Shown piece after piece: positions 33,911 to 43,666 of a stretch of 64,000 nucleotides of DNA (positions are counted from its first letter, which is position 1; the number at the start of each line of letters is the position of its first letter). The translations under genes were made by a program, and so were the position numbers. A model generated the notes under the pieces. That model made no database searches. It was not told the DNA's origin and saw only the letters and a program-made list of their open reading frames with translations. The stretch is taken from NCBI GenBank assembly GCA_029262515.1, contig JAJCZH010000003.1, positions 62,001 through 126,000 of the forward strand, given 5' to 3'. The stretch is from Deltaproteobacteria bacterium (GTDB lineage Bacteria; Desulfobacterota; GWC2-55-46; JADFVP01).

Positions 33911-34810
33911 TCACCCCCTGGGGTGTCTTTTTTTATGGATAGACTTCAGACGAGCCGTAGTTACATGGGTATAGATCTGTGTGGAAGAGATGTCGGCGTG
34001 GCCTAACATTGCCTGAACGACCCTGAGATCGGCCCCTCTTTCGAGCAGATGCGTTGCGAAGCAGTGCCTCAGGATATGCGGTTTTATATCTGTCTTTATC
34101 GATGCCAACAGCGCCATCTTCTTTATAATTACCCAAAAATTTTGCCTCGTCATACCCTTACCGCGCGAGGTAAGGAAGAGGTCTCTTGAGCCTTTTTTTG
34201 CAAAACCCCTGCGCGAACCGTCCATATACCGCTTTACCCAGAGCATGGCAGACTCCCCGAGCGGCACTAACCTCTCCTTGGAGCCCTTTCCGAAAGCAAT
34301 AATAGAACCGCGTTGCAGATCTATCGAGTCTACCTTAAGAGTCACAAGCTCCGATACCCTTAACCCTGTTGCATAGAGAAGCTCAATCATCGCTTTGTTT
34401 CTAAGCCCTATAGGCGTAGAGACGTCGGAAACTTCGAGTAACCTGTCTACCTCATCCATACTGAGCACTTCAGGCAGGTGTGCCGGAAGTTTAGGCATAT
34501 CGATATCAGCGCACGGAGACTCCGTAACCTCTTTATTTATAAGAAGAAATTTATAGAGCCCCCTAACCGCAACAAGCGTACGGGAGTACGACCTTACCGA
34601 GAGGCCGGACCTGCTGAGCGAGAGCAGAAAGGCCGAGATATCTTGCCTCTTTGCACTCACAACCTCTCTATTGACCTTGTTTAGATAGGCGCTCAATTTA
34701 GCAAGGTCTCTCTGGTATGCGGCGTGAGTATTGGACGCAAGTCCCCTCTCCACTACAAGGTGGTCGAGGTATCTCTTTATAGCGGACGATTCAATCATAT
34801 ACCCCTGCAT
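33911..34810 (-). CDS. xerD: Tyrosine recombinase XerD
   Basis: A 299-aa site-specific recombinase with an N-terminal SAM-like DNA-binding domain (residues 5-90) and the catalytic residues of the family: Arg in ATGLRVSEL, Lys in GKGSKER, HILRH (His-x-x-Arg), LGHADIS (His) and the nucleophile Tyr in STQIYTHV. It resolves chromosome dimers at dif with XerC; a XerC assignment cannot be excluded without comparison. The start at 34810 or an ATG at 34798 are both possible. It follows glnD by 15 nt. It is not next to an integron or phage, so this is the housekeeping enzyme. Confidence 0.88.
   Translation of the reverse strand: MQGYMIESSAIKRYLDHLVVERGLASNTHAAYQRDLAKLSAYLNKVNREVVSAKRQDISAFLLSLSRSGLSVRSYSRTLVAVRGLYKFLLINKEVTESPCADIDMPKLPAHLPEVLSMDEVDRLLEVSDVSTPIGLRNKAMIELLYATGLRVSELVTLKVDSIDLQRGSIIAFGKGSKERLVPLGESAMLWVKRYMDGSRRGFAKKGSRDLFLTSRGKGMTRQNFWVIIKKMALLASIKTDIKPHILRHCFATHLLERGADLRVVQAMLGHADISSTQIYTHVTTARLKSIHKKRHPRG
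33912..33934 (+). terminator. Terminator after zinc-ribbon gene, inside xerD end
   Basis: CACCC/GGGTG stem (33912-33925) followed by seven T (33928-33934) on the plus strand. The hairpin DNA also encodes the last codons and stop of the convergent xerD gene. Confidence 0.55.
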
Positions 34811-34825
34811 AGAAAGAGCTGCCGC

Positions 34826-37483
34826 TTAAGCGAGGCCTTCTGATCGCTCGGTCACCTGGCGACAGAGTTCCTCTTTTATCTCATTAAGGCGCTCTTTATA
34901 GTAGATTTTCTGGCCGAAAATATCTTTCACATAGAATATATCCGAAGCCTCTTCGCCTTTTGTTGAAATCATGGCAATACGGATAAAGAGGCCAAGTGAA
35001 TTAAGAATCGTCGAGATGTCGTAGAGCAGCCCTACCCTGTTAGGGGCAAAAAGATCTATTACGGTATAGGTCTCGGAGACATCATTATCGATATTTACCC
35101 TCACCTGTACGTCAGGTGTCGGTTTACTGTCGAGAATAGAGGCTTTTTTGTGCAGACCTGCAAGCTTGTCAACTGAAACCTTGCCTGTTATCACGCTCTC
35201 AAGATCACTCTCTACCTTGCGAAGCCGTCTTTCACTCATAAGCAGATCACCTTGATGAGTGGTAACCTGTAACACATCGAGCACGATGCCGTTTCTGAGC
35301 GTATTTATCTCGGCTCCATGTATATCCACACCGTTTGAAGCCAAAACTCCGGTTATCATCGAAAATAGACCGTGTACGTCATGAGTGCATATAACAAGCT
35401 CGGTAAAGACCCTGTAGGTATCGTGGCGAATATTCATAACAAAAGCCTTGCTGCCTAGGCTGTTCAATACCCGGATATGGCGCGCTATGAACTCATGCGG
35501 CGTGGAGAGGAAGTACTTTTGCGGCAGCATACGGAAGTATTTTTTAACCACTACAGGCGCTATTCCGGTTGGTTCGAGCAGTTCTATTACATGCTTTCGT
35601 ATCCTTTGTACTCGTGGAGCCGCCTCTTCTATTTCGAATGTACCTCGCTCCAGCACACTCAGTGCCTTGAAGTATAACTCCTGAAAGAGCGCTCCCTTCC
35701 ATGAGGTCCAGACTTCGGGCCCTACTGCGCGTACATCGGCGAAAGTAAGCAGAAAGAGCATCTTCAACCGCTTTATATCGCCTACCTTGCGTGCAAAATC
35801 GATAATCAGCTGTTCGTCATAGATGTCTCTGTACTGCGCGGTATTGGCTAGTATCAGGTGTTCTCTGACCAGAAAGCGAACAGTGCCCATATCGACTTCC
35901 GAAAGATGGAGTCTGGCGCACAGTTCCGGCATCATCTCGGCCCCCTTCTCCGCGTGCCCCTTACCGTGCGACTTGCCTATGTCATGGAATATAACCCCTA
36001 AAACAAGCAGTTCTGGTCTTGAAAGCTCTTCGTAAATAGTCGCATAGAGAGGGAATTCGATCTGATACTCTGCCGTAGTAAGCCTCTCTAGTTCGCGCAC
36101 AGCAAAGAGCGTATGGACGTCAACCGTGTAGACATGGTAGAGGTCGTGCTGCACCCTGCACCTTATGTCATCCAACTCAGGTATGTAGGCCTCAAGAAAA
36201 CGGAGCGCATGCATCTCGTTCAGTATGCGGTACGGTTTTCTGCTCTTGAGTATATCCAAAAAAGAGCGGCCAGCCTCTTTTGAGCTGCGCATTTCTTCGA
36301 TAGAGTGCTCCGAGAGCGCAAGTATGGAGTCTTTAAGCTCAATACTCATCTCCAAAACATGCTTATGCGCATACTCAAAAGCCTTCATGGCAGACTCAGG
36401 CCTCTCACTTAGAGCCTCCGGCCTCTTAAGAGAGAGCCGCCCGGCCTCTGTCGTAAACTCATCATCAGACAGGTCGAAACCGCCTGACGATACAGAGGCG
36501 CGAGTCCTGTTCCTGCTCAAAAAACGGGAGAGTATAAGCTTAGAGCAATGGCTTATATTACCTGCATGGTGGTAGTAGAGCTGCATGAACGATTCAACGG
36601 CAAGGCTCTCCGCATCTGAAGAGTGGCCCAGCACCTCGGCTATATCCTCCTGGTGATCGAAGGTGAGTTGGTCGTACTTTCTGTTGGCCGAGAAGTGTAA
36701 CTCATTTCTTACCCATAGTAAAAAATCTATCGCCTCATAAAGCTCCGCCCTGTCTTTCTCGGACGTAAGCCCTAAAGAGAAAGGTTTAATCGAGCGAGCT
36801 CCTCGTGCGTTTATTATCCAGCGTGCGGCGTGCATGTCCCGAAGCCCGCCCTCGCCCTCCTTTACATTAGGTTCGAGGATAAATATCGAACCGCCGAAAC
36901 GGACGTGCCTCTCTCTGTTCTCTTCAAGTTTCTCCTCAATAAAAATGTTTGTACCCTTGTTGTCGAACAGTTCGCGCTGGACAATGGTATTGAGTTCATT
37001 ATAGAGATACTCATCACCCGAAAGAAAACGGCGGTCGAGCAGCGCGGTCATGGTCTTATGGTCTTCTCTGGCGAGTTCAAGACATTCGCTAACGGAGCGG
37101 ATACTGAAACCCATGTCGAGCCCGGTGTCCCAGAGGATCGTAAGCAGTTGCTGAGTAAGCTCTTCAATCTCCGGGGTGATACTCTTTTTATAGAGAAGCA
37201 TCAAGTCGATATCGCTTCTTATATTGAGTTCGCCTCTGCCGTAACCGCCAAGCGCGACCATTGCCGTAGAGGCTCCGCACTTAAGCTGCGCCTTTTTTAA
37301 GGCATAAAGAGTCTTCAAGAGCGTATCTATGGTCCCGGCATACGAAGTACAGAGCTCTATCCCTCTGGGACTTTTCCTGTGCCCGGCCCTTAGCTCTTCT
37401 TCTATACGCTTCAGATAGGACTTGACCTGAGGAGTAATTGAAGACTCGGGGTCGATAAACGATTTAAGAACTGTCTCTTCCAT
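34826..37483 (-). CDS. glnD: Bifunctional uridylyltransferase/uridylyl-removing enzyme GlnD
   Basis: An 885-aa protein with the nucleotidyltransferase motif (GGYGRGELNIRSDIDLML, about residues 78-95), a central HD domain (VIFHDIGKSHGKGH, about 505) and two C-terminal ACT domains (about 690 onward, THDVHGLFSMITGVL and APNRVGLLYDISTIL). It uridylylates PII proteins under nitrogen limitation and removes UMP when glutamine is plentiful. Length and domain order are normal. No glnB gene is in the window. It is 27 nt after the amidase stop. Confidence 0.95.
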   Translation of the reverse strand: MEETVLKSFIDPESSITPQVKSYLKRIEEELRAGHRKSPRGIELCTSYAGTIDTLLKTLYALKKAQLKCGASTAMVALGGYGRGELNIRSDIDLMLLYKKSITPEIEELTQQLLTILWDTGLDMGFSIRSVSECLELAREDHKTMTALLDRRFLSGDEYLYNELNTIVQRELFDNKGTNIFIEEKLEENRERHVRFGGSIFILEPNVKEGEGGLRDMHAARWIINARGARSIKPFSLGLTSEKDRAELYEAIDFLLWVRNELHFSANRKYDQLTFDHQEDIAEVLGHSSDAESLAVESFMQLYYHHAGNISHCSKLILSRFLSRNRTRASVSSGGFDLSDDEFTTEAGRLSLKRPEALSERPESAMKAFEYAHKHVLEMSIELKDSILALSEHSIEEMRSSKEAGRSFLDILKSRKPYRILNEMHALRFLEAYIPELDDIRCRVQHDLYHVYTVDVHTLFAVRELERLTTAEYQIEFPLYATIYEELSRPELLVLGVIFHDIGKSHGKGHAEKGAEMMPELCARLHLSEVDMGTVRFLVREHLILANTAQYRDIYDEQLIIDFARKVGDIKRLKMLFLLTFADVRAVGPEVWTSWKGALFQELYFKALSVLERGTFEIEEAAPRVQRIRKHVIELLEPTGIAPVVVKKYFRMLPQKYFLSTPHEFIARHIRVLNSLGSKAFVMNIRHDTYRVFTELVICTHDVHGLFSMITGVLASNGVDIHGAEINTLRNGIVLDVLQVTTHQGDLLMSERRLRKVESDLESVITGKVSVDKLAGLHKKASILDSKPTPDVQVRVNIDNDVSETYTVIDLFAPNRVGLLYDISTILNSLGLFIRIAMISTKGEEASDIFYVKDIFGQKIYYKERLNEIKEELCRQVTERSEGLA

Positions 37484-37510
37484 AGATTTCTCTCATCTAT
37501 ATATTACGGA

Positions 37511-38719
37511 TCAGGCGCCTTTGACGTACTTGACGACTCCGTCGGAGATGCCTTTGACCATTGTGCCTAAATACTTGTCGCTTCTAAGCCGTTTTTCATC
37601 GCGTGAATTGGAGATAAAAGAGAGCTCAAGCAGAACAGCCGGCATGCGCGTGCCTACTAGCACATAGAACGGGGCTTGCTTAACACCGTTGCTCTTTACC
37701 CCCCTGTACTTCTTCTTGACGCTGCTGATGAGGCTCGTATGAACTATATTGGCCAGCACCACAGAGTCGTTGGTCTTGACCTTGCTGATAAGGTCGTTCA
37801 GTATAAATTCGAGATCGCTCAGGTCTTCCACACTGGTCGAGTTCTCTCGGGCGGCCAGACGCTTCGATTCCGCATCTTCACTGACATTGAGTATGTAACT
37901 CTCTATTCCGGTGGCCTTTCGTTTGCGGCTGGCATTAATGTGGATAGATATAAAGAGATCGGCCCCTTCTCTGTTGGCTATCGCTGTGCGTTCTTCTAGC
38001 GGTACATAAACGTCGCGAGTACGCGTCATTACTACCTTTGCGTCCGTCTTTTTTCTCAACGATTCGCGCAGCATCTTGCCTATCTTTAGCGTTACGTCCT
38101 TCTCCTTAAGTCCGCGCCTTCCTGTAGCTCCAGGGTCTCTGCCGCCGTGCCCTGGGTCTATTACTATGGTAAGTCTCTTCTTAACGCGCGGCTTTGTTAT
38201 GACCGTCTTCTTGGCGCTCCTTACGGGTGGAGTTATTGCCGCGACACTGCTGCCGTTGCCACCTTTGCCAGAAACGTCTATTACGATCCTGTACGGATTG
38301 GACAGCGCAAAAACCTTGTAATCATCGATAGACTCTATATCGAGCACAACCCTTACCGTCTTTGGATTGTACTGCCCGGCGCGCGCCTTTTTTAAAAGAC
38401 CGTCGTTTATATTAATAGTCTTCTTTATTTCGGATCCGAGCACCGCGCCATCGATATCGACGTAGAAACGGCGAGGTTTCTTTATAGAGACGTCTTTTCT
38501 AAGAAGGTGCGATTTATAGGTGCTCTTTCGGTCTAGTTGAATAACGACTCTTGTGTACGACGGATTGGACCAGTGGCGAACCGAAGTGACCTTTGAGCGT
38601 GCCGAAGTGCCGGACTCGGCACTCGTTACCAGAAGGAGCGGAGCCAATAGGGTTAGCAGGATCAGGAGATGCCCTACAACTCTTAACATCACACTTATTC
38701 CGGCGGAATAGATATTCAT
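37511..38719 (-). CDS. N-acetylmuramoyl-L-alanine amidase with AMIN domain
   Basis: A 402-aa periplasmic AmiC-like amidase. A signal segment (about 1-34) is followed by an AMIN domain (residues 40-145, YTRVVIQLDRKSTYKSHLL) and an amidase_3 catalytic domain (about 180-398) with zinc ligands in IDPGHGGRDPGA and SIHINA and the catalytic Glu in LLELSFISN. It cleaves the stem peptide from MurNAc in septal peptidoglycan. The AMIN domain targets it to the division site or secretion apparatus. It overlaps mutS by 4 nt, so the two are co-translated. Confidence 0.92.
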   Translation of the reverse strand: MNIYSAGISVMLRVVGHLLILLTLLAPLLLVTSAESGTSARSKVTSVRHWSNPSYTRVVIQLDRKSTYKSHLLRKDVSIKKPRRFYVDIDGAVLGSEIKKTININDGLLKKARAGQYNPKTVRVVLDIESIDDYKVFALSNPYRIVIDVSGKGGNGSSVAAITPPVRSAKKTVITKPRVKKRLTIVIDPGHGGRDPGATGRRGLKEKDVTLKIGKMLRESLRKKTDAKVVMTRTRDVYVPLEERTAIANREGADLFISIHINASRKRKATGIESYILNVSEDAESKRLAARENSTSVEDLSDLEFILNDLISKVKTNDSVVLANIVHTSLISSVKKKYRGVKSNGVKQAPFYVLVGTRMPAVLLELSFISNSRDEKRLRSDKYLGTMVKGISDGVVKYVKGA

Positions 38720-41343
38720 TCGTCTACCATACTCTTTAACCTGTCGAGCAGACTCATCGCCTCCAATGGAGTCAGCCGCTCAAGTTCAATTTCTCTGATC
38801 TGTTCACGCAGCAGGTCCTTTTTTCCTAACAGGTTTAATTGCTGAGGATCGTGCGGATTCTCGTCACCGGCGCTCTGAGATACGGCAACGCGTGGGTCAC
38901 CGGACTCGTTCAGCTCCCCTGCCTCGAGGTTCTTTAAAATCTCCCCTGCTCTTTCAACCACCGCTTCGGGCAGCCCGGCCAGTTTCGCCACCTGGATACC
39001 GTAACTTCTGCTGCTGCCACCGGGCAGAACCTTGCGCAGAAATACCACGCGGTCACTCCACTCGGTTACCGCCATATTGTAGTTCTTTACACGCTCCTTC
39101 GTAAGCGTCAGCTCAGTAAGCTCGTGGTAATGCGTGGCAAAGAGGGTCCGCGCTTTAAGACCGGGACAGTCGTGCAAATACTCTATAACCGACCACGCAA
39201 TGCTCAGTCCGTCGAAAGTGGAAGTACCGCGACCGATTTCGTCGAGAATAATAAGACTCTTCTCCGTTGCATTATTCAAGATATTGGCCGTCTCGTTCAT
39301 CTCAACCATAAAGGTTGACTGGCCGCGCGACAGATCGTCGGAGGCGCCGATACGGGTGAATATCCTGTCTACTATGCCGATTGAGGCGCTCGTTGCCGGC
39401 ACGAACGAACCGATCTGCGCCATGAGAACAATCAGCGCGTTCTGACGCAGGTAGGTGGATTTACCCGCCATATTCGGCCCTGTCAATATGAGTACCTGGT
39501 CCGAGGTCGTCGATACGTCGAGGTCGTTCGGCACAAAGTCACCTGGCTGTTTTTTCTCCACAACCGGGTGGCGCCCCGCTTCAATACGCAGAGTGCCACC
39601 GGCTTTTACTTCCGGTTTCACATAACCGTTCTCAGCAGCAACATGAGCGAGACTCAAAAGCGAGTCTAGCGTCGCAAGCGCATCTGCGCTTCTTAAAACC
39701 CGATCAGCCTCTTTCGACAGCAGGCCCAGCACCTCGGCGTAAAGAGAAGACTCTAGGGCCTTTGCTCTCTCTTCGGCCCCGAGGATCTTCTCCTCCCACT
39801 CCTTCAGCTCCGGCGTAATGTATCGCTCGGCATTTACCAAAGTCTGCTTTCGGATATACTCATCAGGCACAGTGTGGGACTTGTTCTTTGAGACAGTTAT
39901 ATAGTAACCGAAGACTCTGTTGTAACCGATCTTAAGGGTTGATATGCCTGTCCGCTCCTGCTCCTTCGACTCAAGCGCAGCGATCCATTCCTTGCCACCC
40001 GAAGTAATAGAACGAAGTTCATCAAGTTCAACGTTGTAACCCTCGTTGATTACCCCGCCGTCGCGAATCGTCTGCGGAGGGGTCTCGGTAATAGCCGACT
40101 GAATCAGTTCAACCGTCTCGGTGACACAGTCTATACTTGCCTCGCACTCCGTAAGCATGCCAGAAATGAGGCGCGCGACTGTCTCTTTAATTTGAGGCAA
40201 TAGAGAGATCGACTCCTTGAGGGCCACAAGATCGCGCGGGGCGGCAATCCTGAGCGTAACCTTTACGATCAACCTTTCCAGATCGTATACAATCGCAAGC
40301 TGTTCTTTTAGCGAAACGCGGATCCGGATAGAGTCTATAAGCTCTTCGACTGAATTTAGACGTTGAACTATTTTAGAGATATCTACAAGCGGGTAGAGCA
40401 GCCACGACTTGAGCCTTCTGGCCCCCATAGCGGTTTTTGTGGAATCGAGCAACCCGAGCAGCGAGCCCTTTACGGTTGCAGGAGAGCCTGCCTCTATGAC
40501 CTCAAGGTTTCTCAAGGTCGAGTGGTCGAGCTGAAGGTACTCGCCCGACCAGTACGGCTGGAGGCTACTAACGTGTTCGAGTCCGGAGCGTTGCGTCTCT
40601 TTTATATAAGAGAGCAGAGCACCGGCTGCGCTTACCCCTTCGTCAAGGTTCGTCACACCGAAGCCGTCGAGCGAATGAGTAGAGAAGTGTCTCTCCAGAG
40701 TTGCGGTCGCATTTCTTAAGTCGAAGCTGAAGGGACTGAGATCAGTTACCTTCTTTACTTCAATACCTTCGGGCAGCTTTGTGCCCTCTTCTATCAATAC
40801 TTCGGTAGGGTTAATGCGCCTGATCTCTTCGGCAAGTTGATCTTTAGACGCAACAACGGTCAAACGGAACTCCCCGGTGCTTACGTCCATATATGCAAGA
40901 CCGCAGCTCTGCTTGCCTGCTTTATTTACTTTACCGAGAATGATGGCGGTTATAAAATTATTGACTCCGGGTGTGAGAAGCTCGGTATCTAAGACCGTGC
41001 CCGGCGTTACGATCCGTTGTACCGCCCTCTTGACCGGCCCCTTGCTTGCACCCGGGGCCTCTACCTGTTCGCATACGGCTACCTTGTGCCCAGCATCGAT
41101 CATCTTGCCGATATACCCTTGAGCCGCATGGTACGGAAACCCGCACATCGGTATTTCTTTACCCTTGCTCCTCGAAGTAAGCGCAATACCGAGCACACGC
41201 GCTGAGAGAACGGCATCGTCGAAGAACATCTCGTAGAAATCGCCCATCCTGAAGAAGAGTACCGAATCCGGGTTTTCGGTCTTTATCTCCATGTACTGTC
41301 GCATTGCGGGAGTCAGGTTGGCTGTAAAAAGAGTTTCATTCAC
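38716..41343 (-). CDS. mutS: DNA mismatch repair protein MutS
   Basis: An 875-aa MutS with the mismatch-binding N-terminus (FFRMGDFYEMFFDDA, containing the Phe-x-Glu reader), core and clamp domains, and the ABC-type ATPase (Walker A TGPNMAGKST, STFMVEM, Walker B LIILDEIGRGTS, ATHYHEL). The length matches the family (about 850-880). It recognises mismatches and recruits MutL. It starts 60 nt after the GH57 stop and is coupled with the downstream amidase. Confidence 0.97.
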   Translation of the reverse strand: MNETLFTANLTPAMRQYMEIKTENPDSVLFFRMGDFYEMFFDDAVLSARVLGIALTSRSKGKEIPMCGFPYHAAQGYIGKMIDAGHKVAVCEQVEAPGASKGPVKRAVQRIVTPGTVLDTELLTPGVNNFITAIILGKVNKAGKQSCGLAYMDVSTGEFRLTVVASKDQLAEEIRRINPTEVLIEEGTKLPEGIEVKKVTDLSPFSFDLRNATATLERHFSTHSLDGFGVTNLDEGVSAAGALLSYIKETQRSGLEHVSSLQPYWSGEYLQLDHSTLRNLEVIEAGSPATVKGSLLGLLDSTKTAMGARRLKSWLLYPLVDISKIVQRLNSVEELIDSIRIRVSLKEQLAIVYDLERLIVKVTLRIAAPRDLVALKESISLLPQIKETVARLISGMLTECEASIDCVTETVELIQSAITETPPQTIRDGGVINEGYNVELDELRSITSGGKEWIAALESKEQERTGISTLKIGYNRVFGYYITVSKNKSHTVPDEYIRKQTLVNAERYITPELKEWEEKILGAEERAKALESSLYAEVLGLLSKEADRVLRSADALATLDSLLSLAHVAAENGYVKPEVKAGGTLRIEAGRHPVVEKKQPGDFVPNDLDVSTTSDQVLILTGPNMAGKSTYLRQNALIVLMAQIGSFVPATSASIGIVDRIFTRIGASDDLSRGQSTFMVEMNETANILNNATEKSLIILDEIGRGTSTFDGLSIAWSVIEYLHDCPGLKARTLFATHYHELTELTLTKERVKNYNMAVTEWSDRVVFLRKVLPGGSSRSYGIQVAKLAGLPEAVVERAGEILKNLEAGELNESGDPRVAVSQSAGDENPHDPQQLNLLGKKDLLREQIREIELERLTPLEAMSLLDRLKSMVDE

Positions 41344-41403
41344 TGGCAGACCTCGGATATGAACAGGTCTTGGATAGAGGACATTAACCTGCGTTCGGAC
41401 AAA

Positions 41404-43665
41404 TCAGACAATCCAGTTTTCAAGCTCAAAATTTTCATCAGGCAGGTCGAAGATATAAAAGCCCTTCGAGGGCCATCTAAGTATACCGTCTGTTCCGGCA
41501 TCAATATTGATAAAGAGATGAAGCTCATTTGCATCTTCACCGCCCGTAAGCTGGCTAAGCGGAACCGCCATCTCGACAACGTTCTTTGAGGCGATCTCAT
41601 ATACCGTAGCCTCTACAGACCACTGACCGTCCTCGCCCTTTCTTCTAAGGATATTGAAAGAGGCCTCGGGGCCGTTTACTTTCGCCTCTATACAGAGCTC
41701 TATCGGGTGGATAAAGTTTATATGCAGGGTCCACTCATTATCGTACGGAAGTTTCTCTTCGAGGTAATCGAGCCTGAAGTACAATCTCTCGGTGGAGAAA
41801 CCGTAGACGATGGAATTTATCAGAAAACCGGTCTCGATCTCTTTGTGCATACTCGAACCCTTGAAACCGCGATACAGCTCACCTGACGAGAGCCACTCAA
41901 AGTAGTTCGTCATCTCACCGTCTATTACCGGGTCGAGGTAGGCCGTAGGCGTACTCGTAGGACGTACCCCTTTCTCGGTCGTAATAATCGGTATGTCGAG
42001 GCAGACCGGTGGCTGTGCACCGATCTGCGTATAGACGTTCTTTACATAACGTCTGAAGAGCAGGTCGAAGTCCGAGTCGTTCATGGAGCTGTGTTCGTCA
42101 CCGTACCACCAGAACCAGTCACTACCCTCGGCCGCATAGATAGACGTCCATGCCGCTTTTATAGCCCCTTTTTTCCTCTCGATCTCCTCTTCATTTCCGG
42201 GCTCTTTACCAGCCTTCTCTTCACCCTCGACCTCTTTCTCATACTCTACAAGCGCGCTTCTAGCCTCTGAGATATAGTCCCAGGCTATATTGTCCTCATG
42301 GTGGCCTATCCAAACATGAAAATCGTGCCCGATCCACGAACCCGGCCATATCCAGTCAAGCTTTTCCCTCGACTCTGTCTTGTCAAGAAACTCGCTTACC
42401 GTAACAGACCTGAAACGGTTGTCTTCGCTCAGGCGCGAATAAAGGCATGTAAGAAAGTCCCGCCCGTCGTTTGAGTAAGTCTCCCATGCGTTCTCACCGT
42501 CGAGTATGATGCTGACTATATGCTCCTCAGGGTTGTCGACAAGATGGTAGATATGGCCGAGACGCCTTAAAAAATCGTTTGCGGCGTCCTCCGGAGCCAT
42601 CCGTGCGTAATCGAAGCCGATGAGGTCGGAGAGCGTGTGGTCTCTAAATATTATAGAGAGTCTCTTACCGTCACTCTCGAATTCAAAAGGCCTGTAGAGG
42701 AATGTATCGAAGGAGTTGCCGGAACCGTCTCTTCTGATCGGCCTCTTGAGCGTATGGGAGAGTATCTCCTCGTCGGTGGCTATCCAGGAGATACCGTGTG
42801 AGGCGATAATTGGCAGTACGTCGACCGAGACCGAGCCTTCCGAGGGCCACATGCCTACAGGAGCTCTGCCAAAGGTATCGGTGTACGACTTGACCGCAAG
42901 CTCTATCTGGGTCACGACGTCTTCCGGGTGGTTAAACCGAATATTAGGAAGCGTTGCATGCGGCATTGCCGTCTTTGCCGAGTCGGAATCGTAGAGTAAC
43001 GGCATTATCGGATGGTAGTACGGCGTGGTAGAGACCTCGATTATGCCGCGCTCCATGAGTTCCGCATACTTAGGTATTACTTTGCCTACAATCGATATCT
43101 GCTTATCGAGAAGCTCAAGTTTCTCTGTCTCGGTAAAACCCCTGCCCTTGGCCCTCAGCCTCTTTAAAAAAGGATCGGCCTCAACAAGCGTGGGGTCGAT
43201 CCAGACAAGGTTAAAGAGTACCTGAAGGTCGGTAAAGTCGGCATCCGTATAGTACCGGAGGCTTGCGCGTATCTCATCAGGCGAGTTGGAAAGGCCCCTC
43301 TTCTTCAGCAGCTCCCAGTACCTCGGTAGCGGCCTGATCATATTCTCCCAGTTACTATGGAAGAAGTTGGTCAGTATAAAGATCTTCTCCTCGTCGGTAA
43401 GGATGTCAGCCTCTTTGAGTGCAACTATTCTAAAGGTATCGAGTGCGGTACCCGAGGCGTACTCCTCTAGCTGTTCGACCAGTGAAGGAACCATGTTAAA
43501 GGTCTGGTGGATATTCGGATACTCTTCGAGCAGGGCAGCCATGTCGTAGTAATCCTTCGTTCCGTGCAGCAGAACCCAGGGCATTATATACTCACCCGAA
43601 AAAGGATCTTTATAGATCGGCTGGTGCATGTGCCAGACGAAGGCTATGTTGAGCTTGTTTTGCAT
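41404..43665 (-). CDS. Glycoside hydrolase family 57 protein
   Basis: A 753-aa GH57 enzyme. The N-terminal barrel has the family motif FVWHMHQPIY, the nucleophile Glu in GMWPSEGSVS and the acid Asp in ILDGENAWETY. After residue about 580 a domain of unknown function follows (probably a beta-rich carbohydrate-binding domain, ending FENWIV-like LENWIV). GH57 enzymes act on alpha-glucans (alpha-amylase, 4-alpha-glucanotransferase, branching). No signal peptide is seen, so it is probably cytosolic and involved in glycogen metabolism. It follows the lipoprotein gene with 1 nt between them. Confidence 0.92.
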   Translation of the reverse strand: MQNKLNIAFVWHMHQPIYKDPFSGEYIMPWVLLHGTKDYYDMAALLEEYPNIHQTFNMVPSLVEQLEEYASGTALDTFRIVALKEADILTDEEKIFILTNFFHSNWENMIRPLPRYWELLKKRGLSNSPDEIRASLRYYTDADFTDLQVLFNLVWIDPTLVEADPFLKRLRAKGRGFTETEKLELLDKQISIVGKVIPKYAELMERGIIEVSTTPYYHPIMPLLYDSDSAKTAMPHATLPNIRFNHPEDVVTQIELAVKSYTDTFGRAPVGMWPSEGSVSVDVLPIIASHGISWIATDEEILSHTLKRPIRRDGSGNSFDTFLYRPFEFESDGKRLSIIFRDHTLSDLIGFDYARMAPEDAANDFLRRLGHIYHLVDNPEEHIVSIILDGENAWETYSNDGRDFLTCLYSRLSEDNRFRSVTVSEFLDKTESREKLDWIWPGSWIGHDFHVWIGHHEDNIAWDYISEARSALVEYEKEVEGEEKAGKEPGNEEEIERKKGAIKAAWTSIYAAEGSDWFWWYGDEHSSMNDSDFDLLFRRYVKNVYTQIGAQPPVCLDIPIITTEKGVRPTSTPTAYLDPVIDGEMTNYFEWLSSGELYRGFKGSSMHKEIETGFLINSIVYGFSTERLYFRLDYLEEKLPYDNEWTLHINFIHPIELCIEAKVNGPEASFNILRRKGEDGQWSVEATVYEIASKNVVEMAVPLSQLTGGEDANELHLFINIDAGTDGILRWPSKGFYIFDLPDENFELENWIV

Positions 43666-43666
43666 T

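Noticed and set aside
33911-34810. XerD as a mobile-element integrase
   Set aside because: Its sequence and neighbours (glnD, amidase, mutS) fit the housekeeping recombinase; no att-like repeats or cargo genes are adjacent.
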